In this document: piece after piece, positions 14,606 to 23,712 of the stretch
Position numbering within the stretch: the first letter of the stretch is position 1
Layout: the number at the start of each line of letters is the position of its first letter
Source: Candidatus Anammoximicrobium sp.
Lineage (GTDB): Bacteria; Planctomycetota; Planctomycetia; Pirellulales; Pirellulaceae
NCBI GenBank assembly: GCA_012515235.1
Contig: JAAYYU010000337.1
Span: 29,807-93,806 of the forward strand
Length of the DNA: 64,000 nucleotides
Direction of reading: 5' to 3'
Notes under the pieces: generated by a model
What the model saw: only the letters and a program-made list of their open reading frames with translations
Databases searched by the model: none
Told to the model about the DNA's origin: nothing
Translations under genes and position numbers: made by a program

Positions 14606-17584
14606 CTACGCTTTTTCGAGCGGGCGCACGTCAATCTGTTCGAACACGACTTCGCCGCCCTGGGCGAAGAAGAACAGGCGCTGGCCTCCCGGATCGGCGC
14701 GGCGGGCAATGAACGTGCGCCGGTTGCCGATGCACACGTCCAAGATGCGGTCCTTAATGAGGATGTCGAGGGTGAACGGTTCGTCCAGCCCCTCGACGGG
14801 CGGCAGCGCCCCAAGATCGCTTGCCATCACGGTGACGACTGGCTGCTTTTGTCCCAAGCCGCCCTCGTGGGGATGGGCGAACTGCACGTGGTTTGCGGCC
14901 GGGCGGAAGGCCAGTTCGCTGCCGGCTTGGTAGTCGCCGGCGCCACACAGGCAGACTCCGAACGCCTCGACGCCCCGCCCTGGCCGGACCGTGAAGCGGA
15001 TGCGGCTGTCGTGGGGCACTTTATCCACGGCCGCGTACGCCAGCTTCTGACCGGCGCAAACGCGGAGCGCTGCAAAATCGCCCCGCACGTCGCCGCGCCG
15101 GGCCGCCATCTTCAGCGTCAGGGGGGGGCCGCAGGCGGGCATCATTTCCGGCACGAACTTCAGCCCGAGATCTCCGTTGGGCGACTGCACCAGTTCGCGG
15201 ACGACGATGTTCCCGCCCCAGCCGGGAAACGCGACCCAACCCGCGGCCAGTGCCCGGTGGTCCTTGAACTCGTGCATCTTGGTGTAAAACAGGCCGTCGA
15301 AGGTGTTCTTTGGGATCTCGTTCCACGGTCCCCACGGTTGCCGCGACTTGTAGATCCGGCTGGAGCCGGTTGTGAAGTAGTGCCAGCCGTTCCAGGCGAG
15401 CGTGTCGGGGCAGATGCGGCTGAGGTTGTCGCGCTGGGCCGTCTTGCGGAACTCGCTGTCCGGGACCTCGGTCCATCGCTCCAGGTCGCCGGACTGGTAG
15501 TGCGTCCGGCCTCCCTCGGCGATCAAGTGGAATGTCCGCGTCTGGGGCACGTAGAAGATGTCGCTGTCGAAACCGGGCAACACCGGCTTGAAGTCCTTCG
15601 TGAAGTGAATCCCGTCGGCGCTGACCGAGCGAAACAGCCAGGCTCCGCGCTGCGGCTTGTCGACGAACTGAATCCGGCTGCCGCAATCGGTGTAGAACGC
15701 ATACCACTTCTGATCGTTCTCGTTGTAGATCACATTCCCCGTGCCCATGGCGCATTCCCATTGCCGGTCGAGGGGAACCGCCAGCGGATGATGCGTCCAG
15801 TGCTTCAAATCGGTCGACGAGAAGTGACCGTACTGATGTGCGCCCAGGCCCCATTTGGCGCCGTGGTGCTGCCGGTCGTACAGATAGAACACATGGAACT
15901 CCCCGTCCTTGCAGGTCACCATGCAGTCGCCGGCGTACGCCTTGCCGCGGGGCTTCCAGTATTGCAGGCTATGGGACGGGGGGCCGAGAATCTCCAAGTC
16001 GCGCCGGGCGACGTGTTCCGCGCCGCCGGACAGGGCCGCGATTTCTGTCGGCGTCAGGGCGCGGTCCCAGAGGGCCACGTGGTCGATCTGGCCCGCAAAC
16101 GGGGTCTGCAGGCGGCCTTCGGCACGATGGCCCGTGCCGATCAGGAAGGGACTTTGGAAACGATCCAGCGCGCCGTGCGGCCAATCTTCGTCGATCAACA
16201 CGCCGTCGACGTACAGTTCGACGATTGTCTCTGCAAAGCGGACGATCACATCGTGCCAGCCGTCGCGCCCGACCCAGTCCAGCGGCGCGCTGACCGGCAA
16301 CACGCCGTCGTTGAAGTTCCCGCGTGCGCCGTGTGGCGTCTGGCCGCCCTGTGCCAACAGCGCCGCGCGGCGCCCCGTCTGTTTGCCGGGCGCGTTCTGC
16401 TCGCAGATCACCTGCGAGCCGTTCAGATGCTCGCGGCGCCAAACGGCCACGATCGTCAAGCTGTCGTCTCCTTCGGCCAGTACGGGTGGGCCCTGCAGAA
16501 ACTGCCCCTGGCGAAAACAGATTGCGGGCAGTCCGCCGAGAGCGGCGTCCAGGCGTTGGGGCATCCGGTCGGCGACAACCTGGCTCACGTCGTGCAAGTG
16601 GCCCGAAAGATCGTTCCACAGCGCGATCTTGCCGCTCGTATCGGCTTTCGCCTGGGCGGCATCCAGGTGCAGCACCAGTCCCTGGGCCGCGTCACTGGCG
16701 TCGGCCGCTTTGCGCGTCGGTCCCAGACGCCACTTGGCCTGCAACCTGCCCAGCGTTTGCCGGGTCTCCGCATCGGTCAGCGGCCGGTTGTAGACGCGGA
16801 TCTCGGCAATGTCTCCGTCCAGGAATTCGGCCAGGCCGGCCTTGGCGCCGACGTAGAAAGCATGGCCGCTGACCGACTGCCGGCCGACGTCGATCGTTCG
16901 CTCCGCCTGGCCGTCGGCGTCGGTGACGACGACGCGCCCGTCGTCGTGTACGCGAACGGCCGAGCAGATCCACTGCCGCGCCGGATACTGGAGCAGATCG
17001 TGCGCATCGTTCGACTCGCCGTTGAATCCGTAGCTTCCCCGCGGAACTGCGCGCCGGTTTTCTTGGGCCGGCTCCTTCATCCCCTCCACGCGCTGCCAGA
17101 GCGGCGTCGTTTGCCAGCGATAGACCAATTCCTTTCCATCGGCAACGATCCAGTTCGCCAGCCGGTCCTGCGGCTCGGCGGACGCCAGCAGTCCGCCGAG
17201 CCATTGGCCGGACGGATCGCGCACCCGCACACAGAGCGACGCTTGTTTGCCGGACAAGCGGATCGGTTGCCGGGGGCTGGCGGTCAGATAGCCGCCCTGC
17301 AGCCACACGGCGCAGCCGTCGCCGCCGCGGGCCAGCGATGCCTCGCGCTCCGCGCCCGTCAGTCGCACCACCTGCACCTTGCCCACCGCCGCCAAGTCGT
17401 CGCTCCCGTCGGCCGGTCCCGCCAGGCGGTCCATCTGCCAGACCGCGACAGCGTCGTCGAAAGGAGCGCGGGCCTGACCCAAGGCGACCGTGGCAACCGC
17501 GGCGAGGGAGATCCCCGTGAGGAAGACCGTCACGAACGCGCGCCATCCCTTGGTCCTGCCGCAGAGACTCGTTTCGTACATCAT
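14606..17584 (-). CDS. Secreted LamG / GH32-like beta-propeller protein
   Basis: 992 residues from ATG 17584 (gggag 6-7 bases upstream); a signal peptide follows (FVTVFLTGISLAAVATVALGQA). Two LamG/concanavalin-like domains occupy roughly residues 40-235 and 250-425, each with the closing strand seen in GDIAEIRVYNRPLTDAE and GQIDHVALWDRALTPTE. Residues ~450-770 form a five-bladed propeller like GH32/GH43 enzymes (HVFYLYDRQHHGAKWG, HFSSTDLKHWTHHP, ENDQKWYAFYTD), followed by a beta-sandwich ending FEQIDVRPLEKA as in GH32 C-terminal modules. It probably binds and cleaves a glycan outside the cell. I do not see a textbook WMNDPN/RDP/EC triad, so activity is uncertain. Confidence 0.85.
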   Translation of the reverse strand: MMYETSLCGRTKGWRAFVTVFLTGISLAAVATVALGQARAPFDDAVAVWQMDRLAGPADGSDDLAAVGKVQVVRLTGAEREASLARGGDGCAVWLQGGYLTASPRQPIRLSGKQASLCVRVRDPSGQWLGGLLASAEPQDRLANWIVADGKELVYRWQTTPLWQRVEGMKEPAQENRRAVPRGSYGFNGESNDAHDLLQYPARQWICSAVRVHDDGRVVVTDADGQAERTIDVGRQSVSGHAFYVGAKAGLAEFLDGDIAEIRVYNRPLTDAETRQTLGRLQAKWRLGPTRKAADASDAAQGLVLHLDAAQAKADTSGKIALWNDLSGHLHDVSQVVADRMPQRLDAALGGLPAICFRQGQFLQGPPVLAEGDDSLTIVAVWRREHLNGSQVICEQNAPGKQTGRRAALLAQGGQTPHGARGNFNDGVLPVSAPLDWVGRDGWHDVIVRFAETIVELYVDGVLIDEDWPHGALDRFQSPFLIGTGHRAEGRLQTPFAGQIDHVALWDRALTPTEIAALSGGAEHVARRDLEILGPPSHSLQYWKPRGKAYAGDCMVTCKDGEFHVFYLYDRQHHGAKWGLGAHQYGHFSSTDLKHWTHHPLAVPLDRQWECAMGTGNVIYNENDQKWYAFYTDCGSRIQFVDKPQRGAWLFRSVSADGIHFTKDFKPVLPGFDSDIFYVPQTRTFHLIAEGGRTHYQSGDLERWTEVPDSEFRKTAQRDNLSRICPDTLAWNGWHYFTTGSSRIYKSRQPWGPWNEIPKNTFDGLFYTKMHEFKDHRALAAGWVAFPGWGGNIVVRELVQSPNGDLGLKFVPEMMPACGPPLTLKMAARRGDVRGDFAALRVCAGQKLAYAAVDKVPHDSRIRFTVRPGRGVEAFGVCLCGAGDYQAGSELAFRPAANHVQFAHPHEGGLGQKQPVVTVMASDLGALPPVEGLDEPFTLDILIKDRILDVCIGNRRTFIARRADPGGQRLFFFAQGGEVVFEQIDVRPLEKA

Positions 17585-17703
17585 CCGTCGCTCCCGCCCG
17601 TTGGGGCTCGTTGACCGCCGATCGCAAGGCCCGGTTTTCGAACGAAGGCCGGCACGTTCGCGGAGAATTGGCGCAGTTCCAATCAGCCGCTGGGCCCTTG
17701 CCG

Positions 17704-17795
17704 CCTGTTGAAAAAGAAGAACAGGCGTCTCGCGGTGGTCGTTCTTCCTGGGGTGTCTCCGGCGCAACTCGGAGCCCGTCCCCTTTGTCAACAGG
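17704..17795. repeat. Dispersed terminal-inverted-repeat element (family C, copy 2)
   Basis: cctgttgaaaaagaagaac at the left and cccctttgtcaacagg at the right form inverted ends; internal ctcgcggtggtcgttcttcc and ctcggagcccg match copies at 14435 and 55499. It lies in the 411-base gap between the divergent LamG/GH32 and DUF4091 genes, which otherwise holds only a weak promoter. Confidence 0.8.
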
Positions 17796-17881
17796 CTGTT
17801 CGTCCCCGGCTTTCCGAACCGGACACGAGCGCATTCCGGCCGAACACGGAACCGGCCTTGGTTCTTGGAACAGCGCTCAGC

Positions 17882-17910
17882 TGGTGAAAACCGACGGGGC
17901 CGATTATAGT
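17882..17910 (+). promoter_or_regulatory. Weak sigma70-like promoter for the DUF4091 gene
   Basis: TGGTGA (17882-17887), 17-base spacer, TATAGT (17905-17910). The -10 is fair and the -35 poor. It is the only AT-rich -10 candidate between the repeat element and the start at 17996. Confidence 0.35.
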
Positions 17911-17995
17911 GGGTCGGCAAAGACTTGGCCACGCATGTTGAGAACCGTGCTCGCGACCTGGCAGCGGGCCGCAGCGTCAAACAGGAAAGGAATGG

Positions 17996-20008
17996 ATGAT
18001 GTTCGTCAGAGGTCGATTATTTCGAGCGGCGACGCTGTTGTGGGTGGGAATGTTCTGGCTGGGAGGGTCGTCGGAGGCGGCGGAACGGGCGTGGGACGCG
18101 TTCCCGGTCAGCGACCTTGTCCGCGTGTTCGAGGATGGCTACGCAGCGCCTACCGAACGTCCGTCCGAAATCTGCGTCGGCGGGCTGGGCAACGAGACCG
18201 TGTCGGCTCAATTCGTGATCCAGGCCCACACGGAGGTCAAGGATCTAACGGTGGCGGTCAGTCCGCTGAAAGCGGTCGCCGGGTCCGCGGTGATTCCGGC
18301 GGACAACGTCCATTGGAACTTCGTGGGGAGCATCTTCATTGCCGAGAACACGCGGAAACAACTCGCGAGCGATCTGCTCCGGGCAGCCCCGGCGTGGTTT
18401 CCGGACTACCTGGCCGAAGACCGCCAGTGCTCCGTCGCCGGGGGCGGTTGGAAGGCGGTCTACCTGACCGTGTCGATTCCGCGGGACGCGGAGCCAGGCG
18501 AGTATCGAGCCGAGGTGACGGTGGCGGCCGGCGACGCAAGCGTTGTGCTGCCGCTTCGGTTGACTGTCTCGCCGCTGGTCCTGCCGGACGACCGGCATCT
18601 GCTGGTCACGGAATGGTATTCCACAAGCCGCTTCAAGCAGCATCACGGGATCGAATCGGCGGACTCCGAGCCGTTTTGGGAAATGTTGCGCGTCTATGCC
18701 CAGAACATGGCCGAGCACCGGCAGAATGTCTTTCAAGTAAGCATGGAGTTGATCACGGCCAGCCGGAATGCCGATGGAAAACTGCGTTTTGATTTCTCCC
18801 AGTTCGACCGCTGGGCCGACGTCTTCTGGGCGACGGGGCGAATGGACCGGCTGGAGACCGGGTTCGTCGCGCGCTTTGGCGAAGGCGGTTGGTCCAGCCG
18901 CGAAGTCGTCCTGCGCGATTTCAGCGTGCGGGACGAGGCCGCCGGAAAGACGATCCGGATGCCGGGGGCGGAGTTCCTGCCGGTCTTCCTGCCCGCTTTG
19001 GTCGAGCACCTGCGCGAGAAAGGATGGCTGGACAAGACGCTGTTTCACATCGCGGACGAGCCGTCGAACCACAATCTGCTGCCTTGGCGCGAGGCTTCCG
19101 ATTTCGTCCACCGTCACGCTTCTGAATTGCGCCGGATGGACGCCATCGAAACGCCGCACTGCACCGACCGGCTAGAGGTCTGGTGCCCCAAGCTCGACCA
19201 TCTGGCCGCGTGGCAGGAAGCGTACGAAGACGCGCAGCGGCAGGGCAACGAAATGTGGTTCTACACCGTGGGGATCTTCCAGGGCGGAGCCGTCCCGAAC
19301 AAGACCGTGGACGTGCCGCTGATCGAATCGCGGGTCATGCATTGGCTGAACTACCGGTACAGCCTCCGAGGCTACCTGCATTGGGGCTACAATGCCTGGA
19401 CGGACGATCCGGTGAACGAGCCGGGCAAGCACCGGGGCGATGGCTGGCACGTGTATCCGAAGAAGGACGGGCTGCTGAATTCGCTGCGGTGGGAGCAGAT
19501 GCGCAACGGAATCCAGGACTACGAATGTCTGTGGCTGCTGGAAGACAAGATCTCCCAGATCCGGGCAACGCTCAGCCCGCGCGTGGCCGAACTGATCCAG
19601 CCCCAACGGCGGAGTGTGGAGATCGCTTCCCAGGTCGTGAGGACCTACAGCGACTATACACGGGACCCTGCCGTCCTGTACGCCGCCCGGCAGCAGGTCA
19701 TCCAGGAAGCGATCGAGTTGGACAAGCCGCCGCGCGTGATCTTTCAAACCAATCCGCCGGAGCATACCGCCGTCGCCGGCGACTGGGCCGTCGATGTCCA
19801 CGGCTGGGCTGAGCCCGGCACGCAGATCAAGGTGAACGGCCAAGCGGCGACGGTGGAAGCTGACGGCCTGTTTCTGATCCAGACATCGCCTTCGCGCAAA
19901 GGCACGTTGACGCTGGAAGCCGCCGGCGAGCAAGGCCGCAAGACGCTCGTTCGCCGCTTTCAGATCTTGCCGGATCGACACGCAGCGGCCGCCGCGCCGG
20001 CGCCGTGA
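17996..20008 (+). CDS. Secreted DUF4091 (GH123-like) glycoside hydrolase
   Basis: 670 residues; ATG 17996 has aggaaagga just upstream and begins a signal peptide (ATLLWVGMFWLGGSSEA). Residues ~45-200 form the beta-sandwich that precedes DUF4091 (VSAQFVIQAHTEVKDLTVAVSPL, EPGEYRAEVTV). The catalytic barrel contains HIADEPSNHN with adjacent Asp354-Glu355, the acid pair used in GH123-type substrate-assisted hydrolysis, and the C-terminal DUF4091 block GYLHWGYNAWTDDP.....SLRWEQMRNGIQDYECL. The last ~100 residues are an Ig-like/bacterial glucodextranase-type domain (VDVHGWAEPGTQIKVNG). It is predicted to remove N-acetylhexosamine or similar sugars outside the cell; the specificity is inference. Confidence 0.88.
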   Translation: MMFVRGRLFRAATLLWVGMFWLGGSSEAAERAWDAFPVSDLVRVFEDGYAAPTERPSEICVGGLGNETVSAQFVIQAHTEVKDLTVAVSPLKAVAGSAVIPADNVHWNFVGSIFIAENTRKQLASDLLRAAPAWFPDYLAEDRQCSVAGGGWKAVYLTVSIPRDAEPGEYRAEVTVAAGDASVVLPLRLTVSPLVLPDDRHLLVTEWYSTSRFKQHHGIESADSEPFWEMLRVYAQNMAEHRQNVFQVSMELITASRNADGKLRFDFSQFDRWADVFWATGRMDRLETGFVARFGEGGWSSREVVLRDFSVRDEAAGKTIRMPGAEFLPVFLPALVEHLREKGWLDKTLFHIADEPSNHNLLPWREASDFVHRHASELRRMDAIETPHCTDRLEVWCPKLDHLAAWQEAYEDAQRQGNEMWFYTVGIFQGGAVPNKTVDVPLIESRVMHWLNYRYSLRGYLHWGYNAWTDDPVNEPGKHRGDGWHVYPKKDGLLNSLRWEQMRNGIQDYECLWLLEDKISQIRATLSPRVAELIQPQRRSVEIASQVVRTYSDYTRDPAVLYAARQQVIQEAIELDKPPRVIFQTNPPEHTAVAGDWAVDVHGWAEPGTQIKVNGQAATVEADGLFLIQTSPSRKGTLTLEAAGEQGRKTLVRRFQILPDRHAAAAAPAP

Positions 20009-20145
20009 AGTTCGGCTTCGGCCAAGCCCGGCTGGGGTCGGCCGGCTGGCGGCAGCGTTGTCCGGACCGCCGCGCTACTCGCGCGGCGTGTGGGCCGGTT
20101 CCGTGCGGACTGCCGGCCGGCACGGCTGGCATTGCCTGCCGGATG

Positions 20146-20173
20146 TTGCAGCACGGGCTTGGGCGGCTAGAAT
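20146..20173 (+). promoter_or_regulatory. Sigma70-type promoter of the 20235 gene
   Basis: TTGCAG (20146-20151), 16-base spacer, TAGAAT (20168-20173), 61 bases before the ATG at 20235. Confidence 0.5.
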
Positions 20174-20234
20174 ACAAACAATGCAGCTCGAATGTCCGAG
20201 TGCTGAGATCCATCCCATTTTGTGAGGAAGAACC

Positions 20235-21149
20235 ATGCAGAAGTCCCACATAACCCTGTCCCGAAGAATGTTCCTTGGCGGAACCGCCGCCGTGGCCGCA
20301 TCCGCCGTCCTGCGGGAACCCCTCCGCGCGGCAGACAAGACGCGACCCAACTCCAAATTCAACGGCGTCCAGATCGGAGTCATCACGTACAGCTACCGTT
20401 CGCTCCCCAGCAGCGCCGAGGATTTGCTCAAGTACATTCTTCAGTGCGGCATCAGTTCCGTCGAGTTGATGGGTGGGCCGGCCGAGCAATTCGCCCGCGC
20501 CTACCTGGAGAAGCAGGGCGGCCAGGCCGCGGGCGACCGGCGGTCTGCGGCGTCCCTGGAGGGGTTCAAGGCCCTGCGAAAAATGTACAACGACGCCGGC
20601 GTCAACATCCACATTGTCAAGTTCGGCAACATCGGCGATGCCAACATGAGCGACGAGCAGATCGAATACTACTTTGCCGTCGCCAAAGCCCTGGGCGCCA
20701 GAGGCATCACCCGCGAGATCTCCGAAGCGGCCGCCGAGCGGCTGGGGCCGTTGGCCGACAAGCACCAGATCACGATCGGGTTCCACAATCACACGCAACT
20801 GACGCCCACCACCTACGACGGCAAGATCCTGTCGTACGGCAAGTATCTCGGCATCAATCTGGACATCGGCCACTACGTCGCCGGCACGAACCAATCGCCC
20901 CTCCCGCTGATCGAAAAACACCGCGACCGGATCCTGAGCCTGCACCTCAAGGACCGCAAACGGGACAACGGGGCGAACCTGCCCTTCGGCCAGGGCGAAA
21001 CGCCGGTGGTCGAGGTGCTCCAGTACCTGAAGAAGAACCAGCTGACCTTCCCCGCCGATATCGAGTTGGAATACAAGATTCCCGAGGGTTCCGACGCCGT
21101 GCGGGAAGTGGCCAAGTGCGTCCAGTTTTGCAAGCAAGCCTTGGCGTAG
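20235..21149 (+). CDS. Tat-exported sugar phosphate isomerase/epimerase-like TIM barrel
   Basis: 304 residues. The N-terminus SRRMFLGGTAAVAASAVL is a twin-arginine signal. The body is an AP-endonuclease-2/xylose-isomerase-like barrel: GISSVELMGG, GFHNHTQL, GINLDIGHYVAG, LHLKDRKRDNG and DIELEYK carry the Glu/Asp/His positions that bind divalent metal in this superfamily. It probably isomerises or epimerises a free sugar in the periplasm, perhaps together with the exported Gfo/Idh/MocA enzymes nearby. gaggaagaacc gives a ribosome site upstream of ATG 20235. Exact substrate unknown. Confidence 0.88.
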   Translation: MQKSHITLSRRMFLGGTAAVAASAVLREPLRAADKTRPNSKFNGVQIGVITYSYRSLPSSAEDLLKYILQCGISSVELMGGPAEQFARAYLEKQGGQAAGDRRSAASLEGFKALRKMYNDAGVNIHIVKFGNIGDANMSDEQIEYYFAVAKALGARGITREISEAAAERLGPLADKHQITIGFHNHTQLTPTTYDGKILSYGKYLGINLDIGHYVAGTNQSPLPLIEKHRDRILSLHLKDRKRDNGANLPFGQGETPVVEVLQYLKKNQLTFPADIELEYKIPEGSDAVREVAKCVQFCKQALA

Positions 21150-21321
21150 GCCGGCCCAGACTCGAGGCGCAAGCGGCCAAGCTGGCTTCGTTATACCGCG
21201 TGGGCGGCGACCCACGCGTCGGCAGCGTGCTCAGACGCGACCGGGTCCCAGGCCTGGCCGGGGTACCGCGCGGGACCCTAGCAACGGTGACCGAAGCAAC
21301 GTCGCGGTTTCCGCGTTGCAA

Positions 21322-21417
21322 GGGGTCGGGCTTACAGATTTCAATTTTCGCGGTCCCAGGACTTCCCACTTGGCAAGCGACTGCCCCGCGAAAACTGAAA
21401 TCCGTAAGCCTGACCCC
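21322..21417. repeat. 96-bp imperfect palindrome (family B)
   Basis: Left arm 21322-21353 (ggggtcgggcttacagattt...) and right arm 21386-21417 (...ccgtaagcctgacccc) are complementary over about 32 bases with four mismatches, enclosing a 32-base centre. It would form a long hairpin. A degenerate half-copy (tgaattccgtaggcctgaac) sits at 51016-51037. Confidence 0.85.
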
Positions 21418-21478
21418 AGACGGTGAATCCTTGCGACCCATCTCCTTCGACGCGACGTCGGCTGGTTCTGAACATGGC

Positions 21479-21576
21479 TCCACGCTGGCAAGCAGCGTGG
21501 TGGCCCGAACAGGGCGCGGGGCGCGACGTCGGCTGGTTCTGAACATGGCTCCACGCTGGCAAGCAGCGTGGTGGCT
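21479..21576 (+). repeat. Two ~71-bp palindromic repeat units (family A)
   Basis: gaacatggctccacgctggc followed by aagcagcgtggtggc occurs twice, 71 bases apart, joined by gaacagggcgcggggcgcg. The units match those at 12752-12918. With the 96-bp palindrome they fill the 458-base gap between the TIM-barrel gene and the convergent esterase gene; no gene is present there. Confidence 0.9.
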
Positions 21577-21607
21577 GAAATCCGGGAAGTTATTTCGGGC
21601 GTCGTAG

Positions 21608-22582
21608 CTACGGGACGGCCGGCGGCGGCGCGACGGACGCGGGAATCAGCTGCTGGGCGGCCAGCCATGCCAACGATCTGGTTTGCCAGGCGTCCCACAT
21701 CGGGCCCCGGTAGCCGTTCAGACCGTGGCCGCCGCTGGGCAGTCGCAGGTACTCCGCCGCCACGTTGTGGGCGCGGAGTGCCTCGTACAGCATCCGGCTG
21801 TTGTCCGGCGTGACCGCTTTGTCGTCCTGGGCATGCGCCAGGAACATCGGCGGGGTTTGGCGAGTGACTTGTTTTTCGTTGGAGAACAGTTCCGCCAACT
21901 CAGGTTTCGGATTGCGTCCCAACAGGTTGACCTTGGACCCGCCGTGCGTGCCCTGGCTCATCGTCACCACCGGATAGATCAGGATCACGAAATCCGGGCG
22001 GGAACTGGCGCGATCGATCGGGTCGGACGCTTGCGGATCGCCGGCGTCGAAGTGGGTTCCTGCCGTGGAAGCCAGGTGTCCGCCCGCGGAGAATCCGATG
22101 ATGCCGATCCGGTGCGGGTTGATCTTCCACGCCTGGGCATTGGACCGAACCGTGCGGATGGCCCGCTGGGCATCCAGCAGCGGCACGAACGGCCGGCCTT
22201 TGGGCAGCCGGTACTGCAACACGACCCCTGCGATGCCGTGTCCGTTCAGCCACATCGCGATGCCATGCCCTTCGGCTCCGGTCACCAGGCCGCCGTAGCC
22301 GCCGCCCGGACAAATCACCACCGCTGTCCCGTTGACGATGTCGGGAGCCGGACGATGCACCGTGATGGTGGCGTTGGCTGCCTCGAACTGGCCGTCACTC
22401 ACAGGCGCTTGGCCGGGCCAGAGTGGCCAGTCGAAGCGGTCGTTCGCCAGCTTGGACGCCGGCGTGCCGGCCGCCTCGGGGGACGATTCCGCCGAGGAGG
22501 CGGGAAGCGGGATCAAGGCCAGCACAGCCGCCAGCATCATCGCCGGCAGCACCGGACGGTCAGAAGGGGCCCGATCGGACAT
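21608..22582 (-). CDS. Secreted alpha/beta-hydrolase, acetylxylan-esterase-like
   Basis: 324 residues from ATG 22582 with aagggagag 7 bases upstream; signal peptide MMLAAVLALIPLPASSAES. The oxyanion segment VVICPGGGYGGLV and nucleophile elbow GFSAGGHLAS (GxSxG) are intact, the acid is probably in HAQDDKAVTPDNS and the base His in GGHGLNGY. This set is typical of planctomycete esterases of the BD-FAE/acetyl-xylan type, which deacetylate hemicellulose outside the cytoplasm. A possible minus-strand -10 (TACAAT, plus coordinates 22630-22635) lies upstream. It shares a divergent spacer with the flavin reductase-like gene. Confidence 0.88.
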   Translation of the reverse strand: MSDRAPSDRPVLPAMMLAAVLALIPLPASSAESSPEAAGTPASKLANDRFDWPLWPGQAPVSDGQFEAANATITVHRPAPDIVNGTAVVICPGGGYGGLVTGAEGHGIAMWLNGHGIAGVVLQYRLPKGRPFVPLLDAQRAIRTVRSNAQAWKINPHRIGIIGFSAGGHLASTAGTHFDAGDPQASDPIDRASSRPDFVILIYPVVTMSQGTHGGSKVNLLGRNPKPELAELFSNEKQVTRQTPPMFLAHAQDDKAVTPDNSRMLYEALRAHNVAAEYLRLPSGGHGLNGYRGPMWDAWQTRSLAWLAAQQLIPASVAPPPAVP

Positions 22583-22709
22583 GTTCTTGCTCTCCCTTGG
22601 TGATCCACGGTGACGCCTCAGCCACACGCATTGTACTTGCCGCCTTGATCCGCGAGAATTGGCGAATCGCCGAAACCTTTGCACGACATCTTTTACCTGG
22701 CAGGCATCG

Positions 22710-23276
22710 ATGAAACGCTCGCTCGGCGCAAAGACGTTGATCTACCCCACGCCGACCTGGGTGGTGGGCTCGTACGACAAGTACGGCAAGCCCAACGCCA
22801 TGACGGCTGCTTGGGGCGGGATCTGCTGTTCCGATCCGCCCTGCGTAGCCGTCTCGCTGCGTGCGGCGACGTACAGCCACGCCAGCCTGGTGAACCGCCA
22901 GGCGTTCACGATCAGCGTTCCGTCGCAGAGCCAGGTCCAGTTGGCCGACTATTTCGGGCTGGTCAGCGGCCGGGACACGGACAAGTTCGCCGCCACCGGA
23001 CTGACGCCGATCCGGAGTGAACTGGTCGATGCGCCTTACGTCCGCGAGTTCCCCTTGGTTCTGGAGTGCAAGGTTCTGCAGATCTTCGAGTTGGGCCTGC
23101 ACACCCAGTTCGTCGGCGAAGTCGTCGATGTCAAGGCGGACGAGGAAGTGCTGGACGACGCGGGGACGCCCGACATCCTGAAGATCCTCCCGATCATCTT
23201 CTCGCCCGGCCAGCAGCGCTATTACGGAGTCGGCGGCGAGTTGGGCCAGGCGTTTGCCGTCGGGCAGGAAGTCTGA
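22710..23276 (+). CDS. Flavin reductase-like FMN-binding protein
   Basis: 188 residues from ATG 22710. The segments YPTPTWVVGSYDKYGKPNAMTAAW, CSDPPCVAVSLR and TYSHASLVNRQAFTISVPS define the flavin reductase-like split-barrel family, in which FMN sits between two subunits. It probably reduces flavin or acts as a small FMN oxidoreductase in the cytoplasm. No signal peptide. The longer open frame begins 17 codons earlier without support. It is transcribed away from the esterase. Confidence 0.9.
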   Translation: MKRSLGAKTLIYPTPTWVVGSYDKYGKPNAMTAAWGGICCSDPPCVAVSLRAATYSHASLVNRQAFTISVPSQSQVQLADYFGLVSGRDTDKFAATGLTPIRSELVDAPYVREFPLVLECKVLQIFELGLHTQFVGEVVDVKADEEVLDDAGTPDILKILPIIFSPGQQRYYGVGGELGQAFAVGQEV

Positions 23277-23423
23277 ACGGCTTTTCGTTCCGGACAACCC
23301 CGCGTTTTTGCTTCCGGAACGTCATACCTGCTCCTATCCGCAGGCCTTCCGCAGGCACTCCTGAACCAGCAGTTCGCGCTGGATTCGTGCTGGAGGGACA
23401 GAGATTCTCGATTGTGCCGGGGA

Positions 23424-23672
23424 TCATCTCCGCAATTCGACCCCTTGCAGATCGTGGCGGCCCAGCGGCGGGAAGGAGGATTTCTGATTGCCCTTCTGAT
23501 ACGAACCAGGAGCCTGGGACAGGGCCAGACTCAGCGCCCGCGGTCCCGACCCGTGGGCGACGTTCTTCTCCAGCGGGCGAACGTTGCTCGTTCCCCCCCC
23601 TCGCCGCAGACGCCCCGTTGCCGCCGCGCCCAGGGCGGTTCCCGGAAGATGACGGCGATCCAACGTGGGCAT
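23424..23672 (-). pseudogene. Remnant of a Tat-signal gene truncated by unrelated sequence
   Basis: ATG 23672 has gagaagg upstream, and the first residues MPTLDRRHLPGTALGAAATG are those of a twin-arginine signal with the usual Phe of RRHFLG changed to the Leu-Pro pair. After ~25 residues the frame loses any protein character (GPRALSLALSQAPGSYQKGN...) and stops after 82 codons. I read it as the start of a lost exported gene (DUF1501- or oxidoreductase-like N-terminus). The rest of the 436-base gap between the flavin reductase and the oxidoreductase shows no gene. Confidence 0.4.
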
Positions 23673-23712
23673 GGGGCAGCCCTTCTCCGGGATCAGGGTC
23701 GCCTTCTTCCGG

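Noticed and set aside
14849..17614. 921-codon plus-strand ORF opposite the LamG/GH32 gene
   Set aside because: Antisense shadow; the minus strand has the signal peptide, ribosome site and domain motifs.
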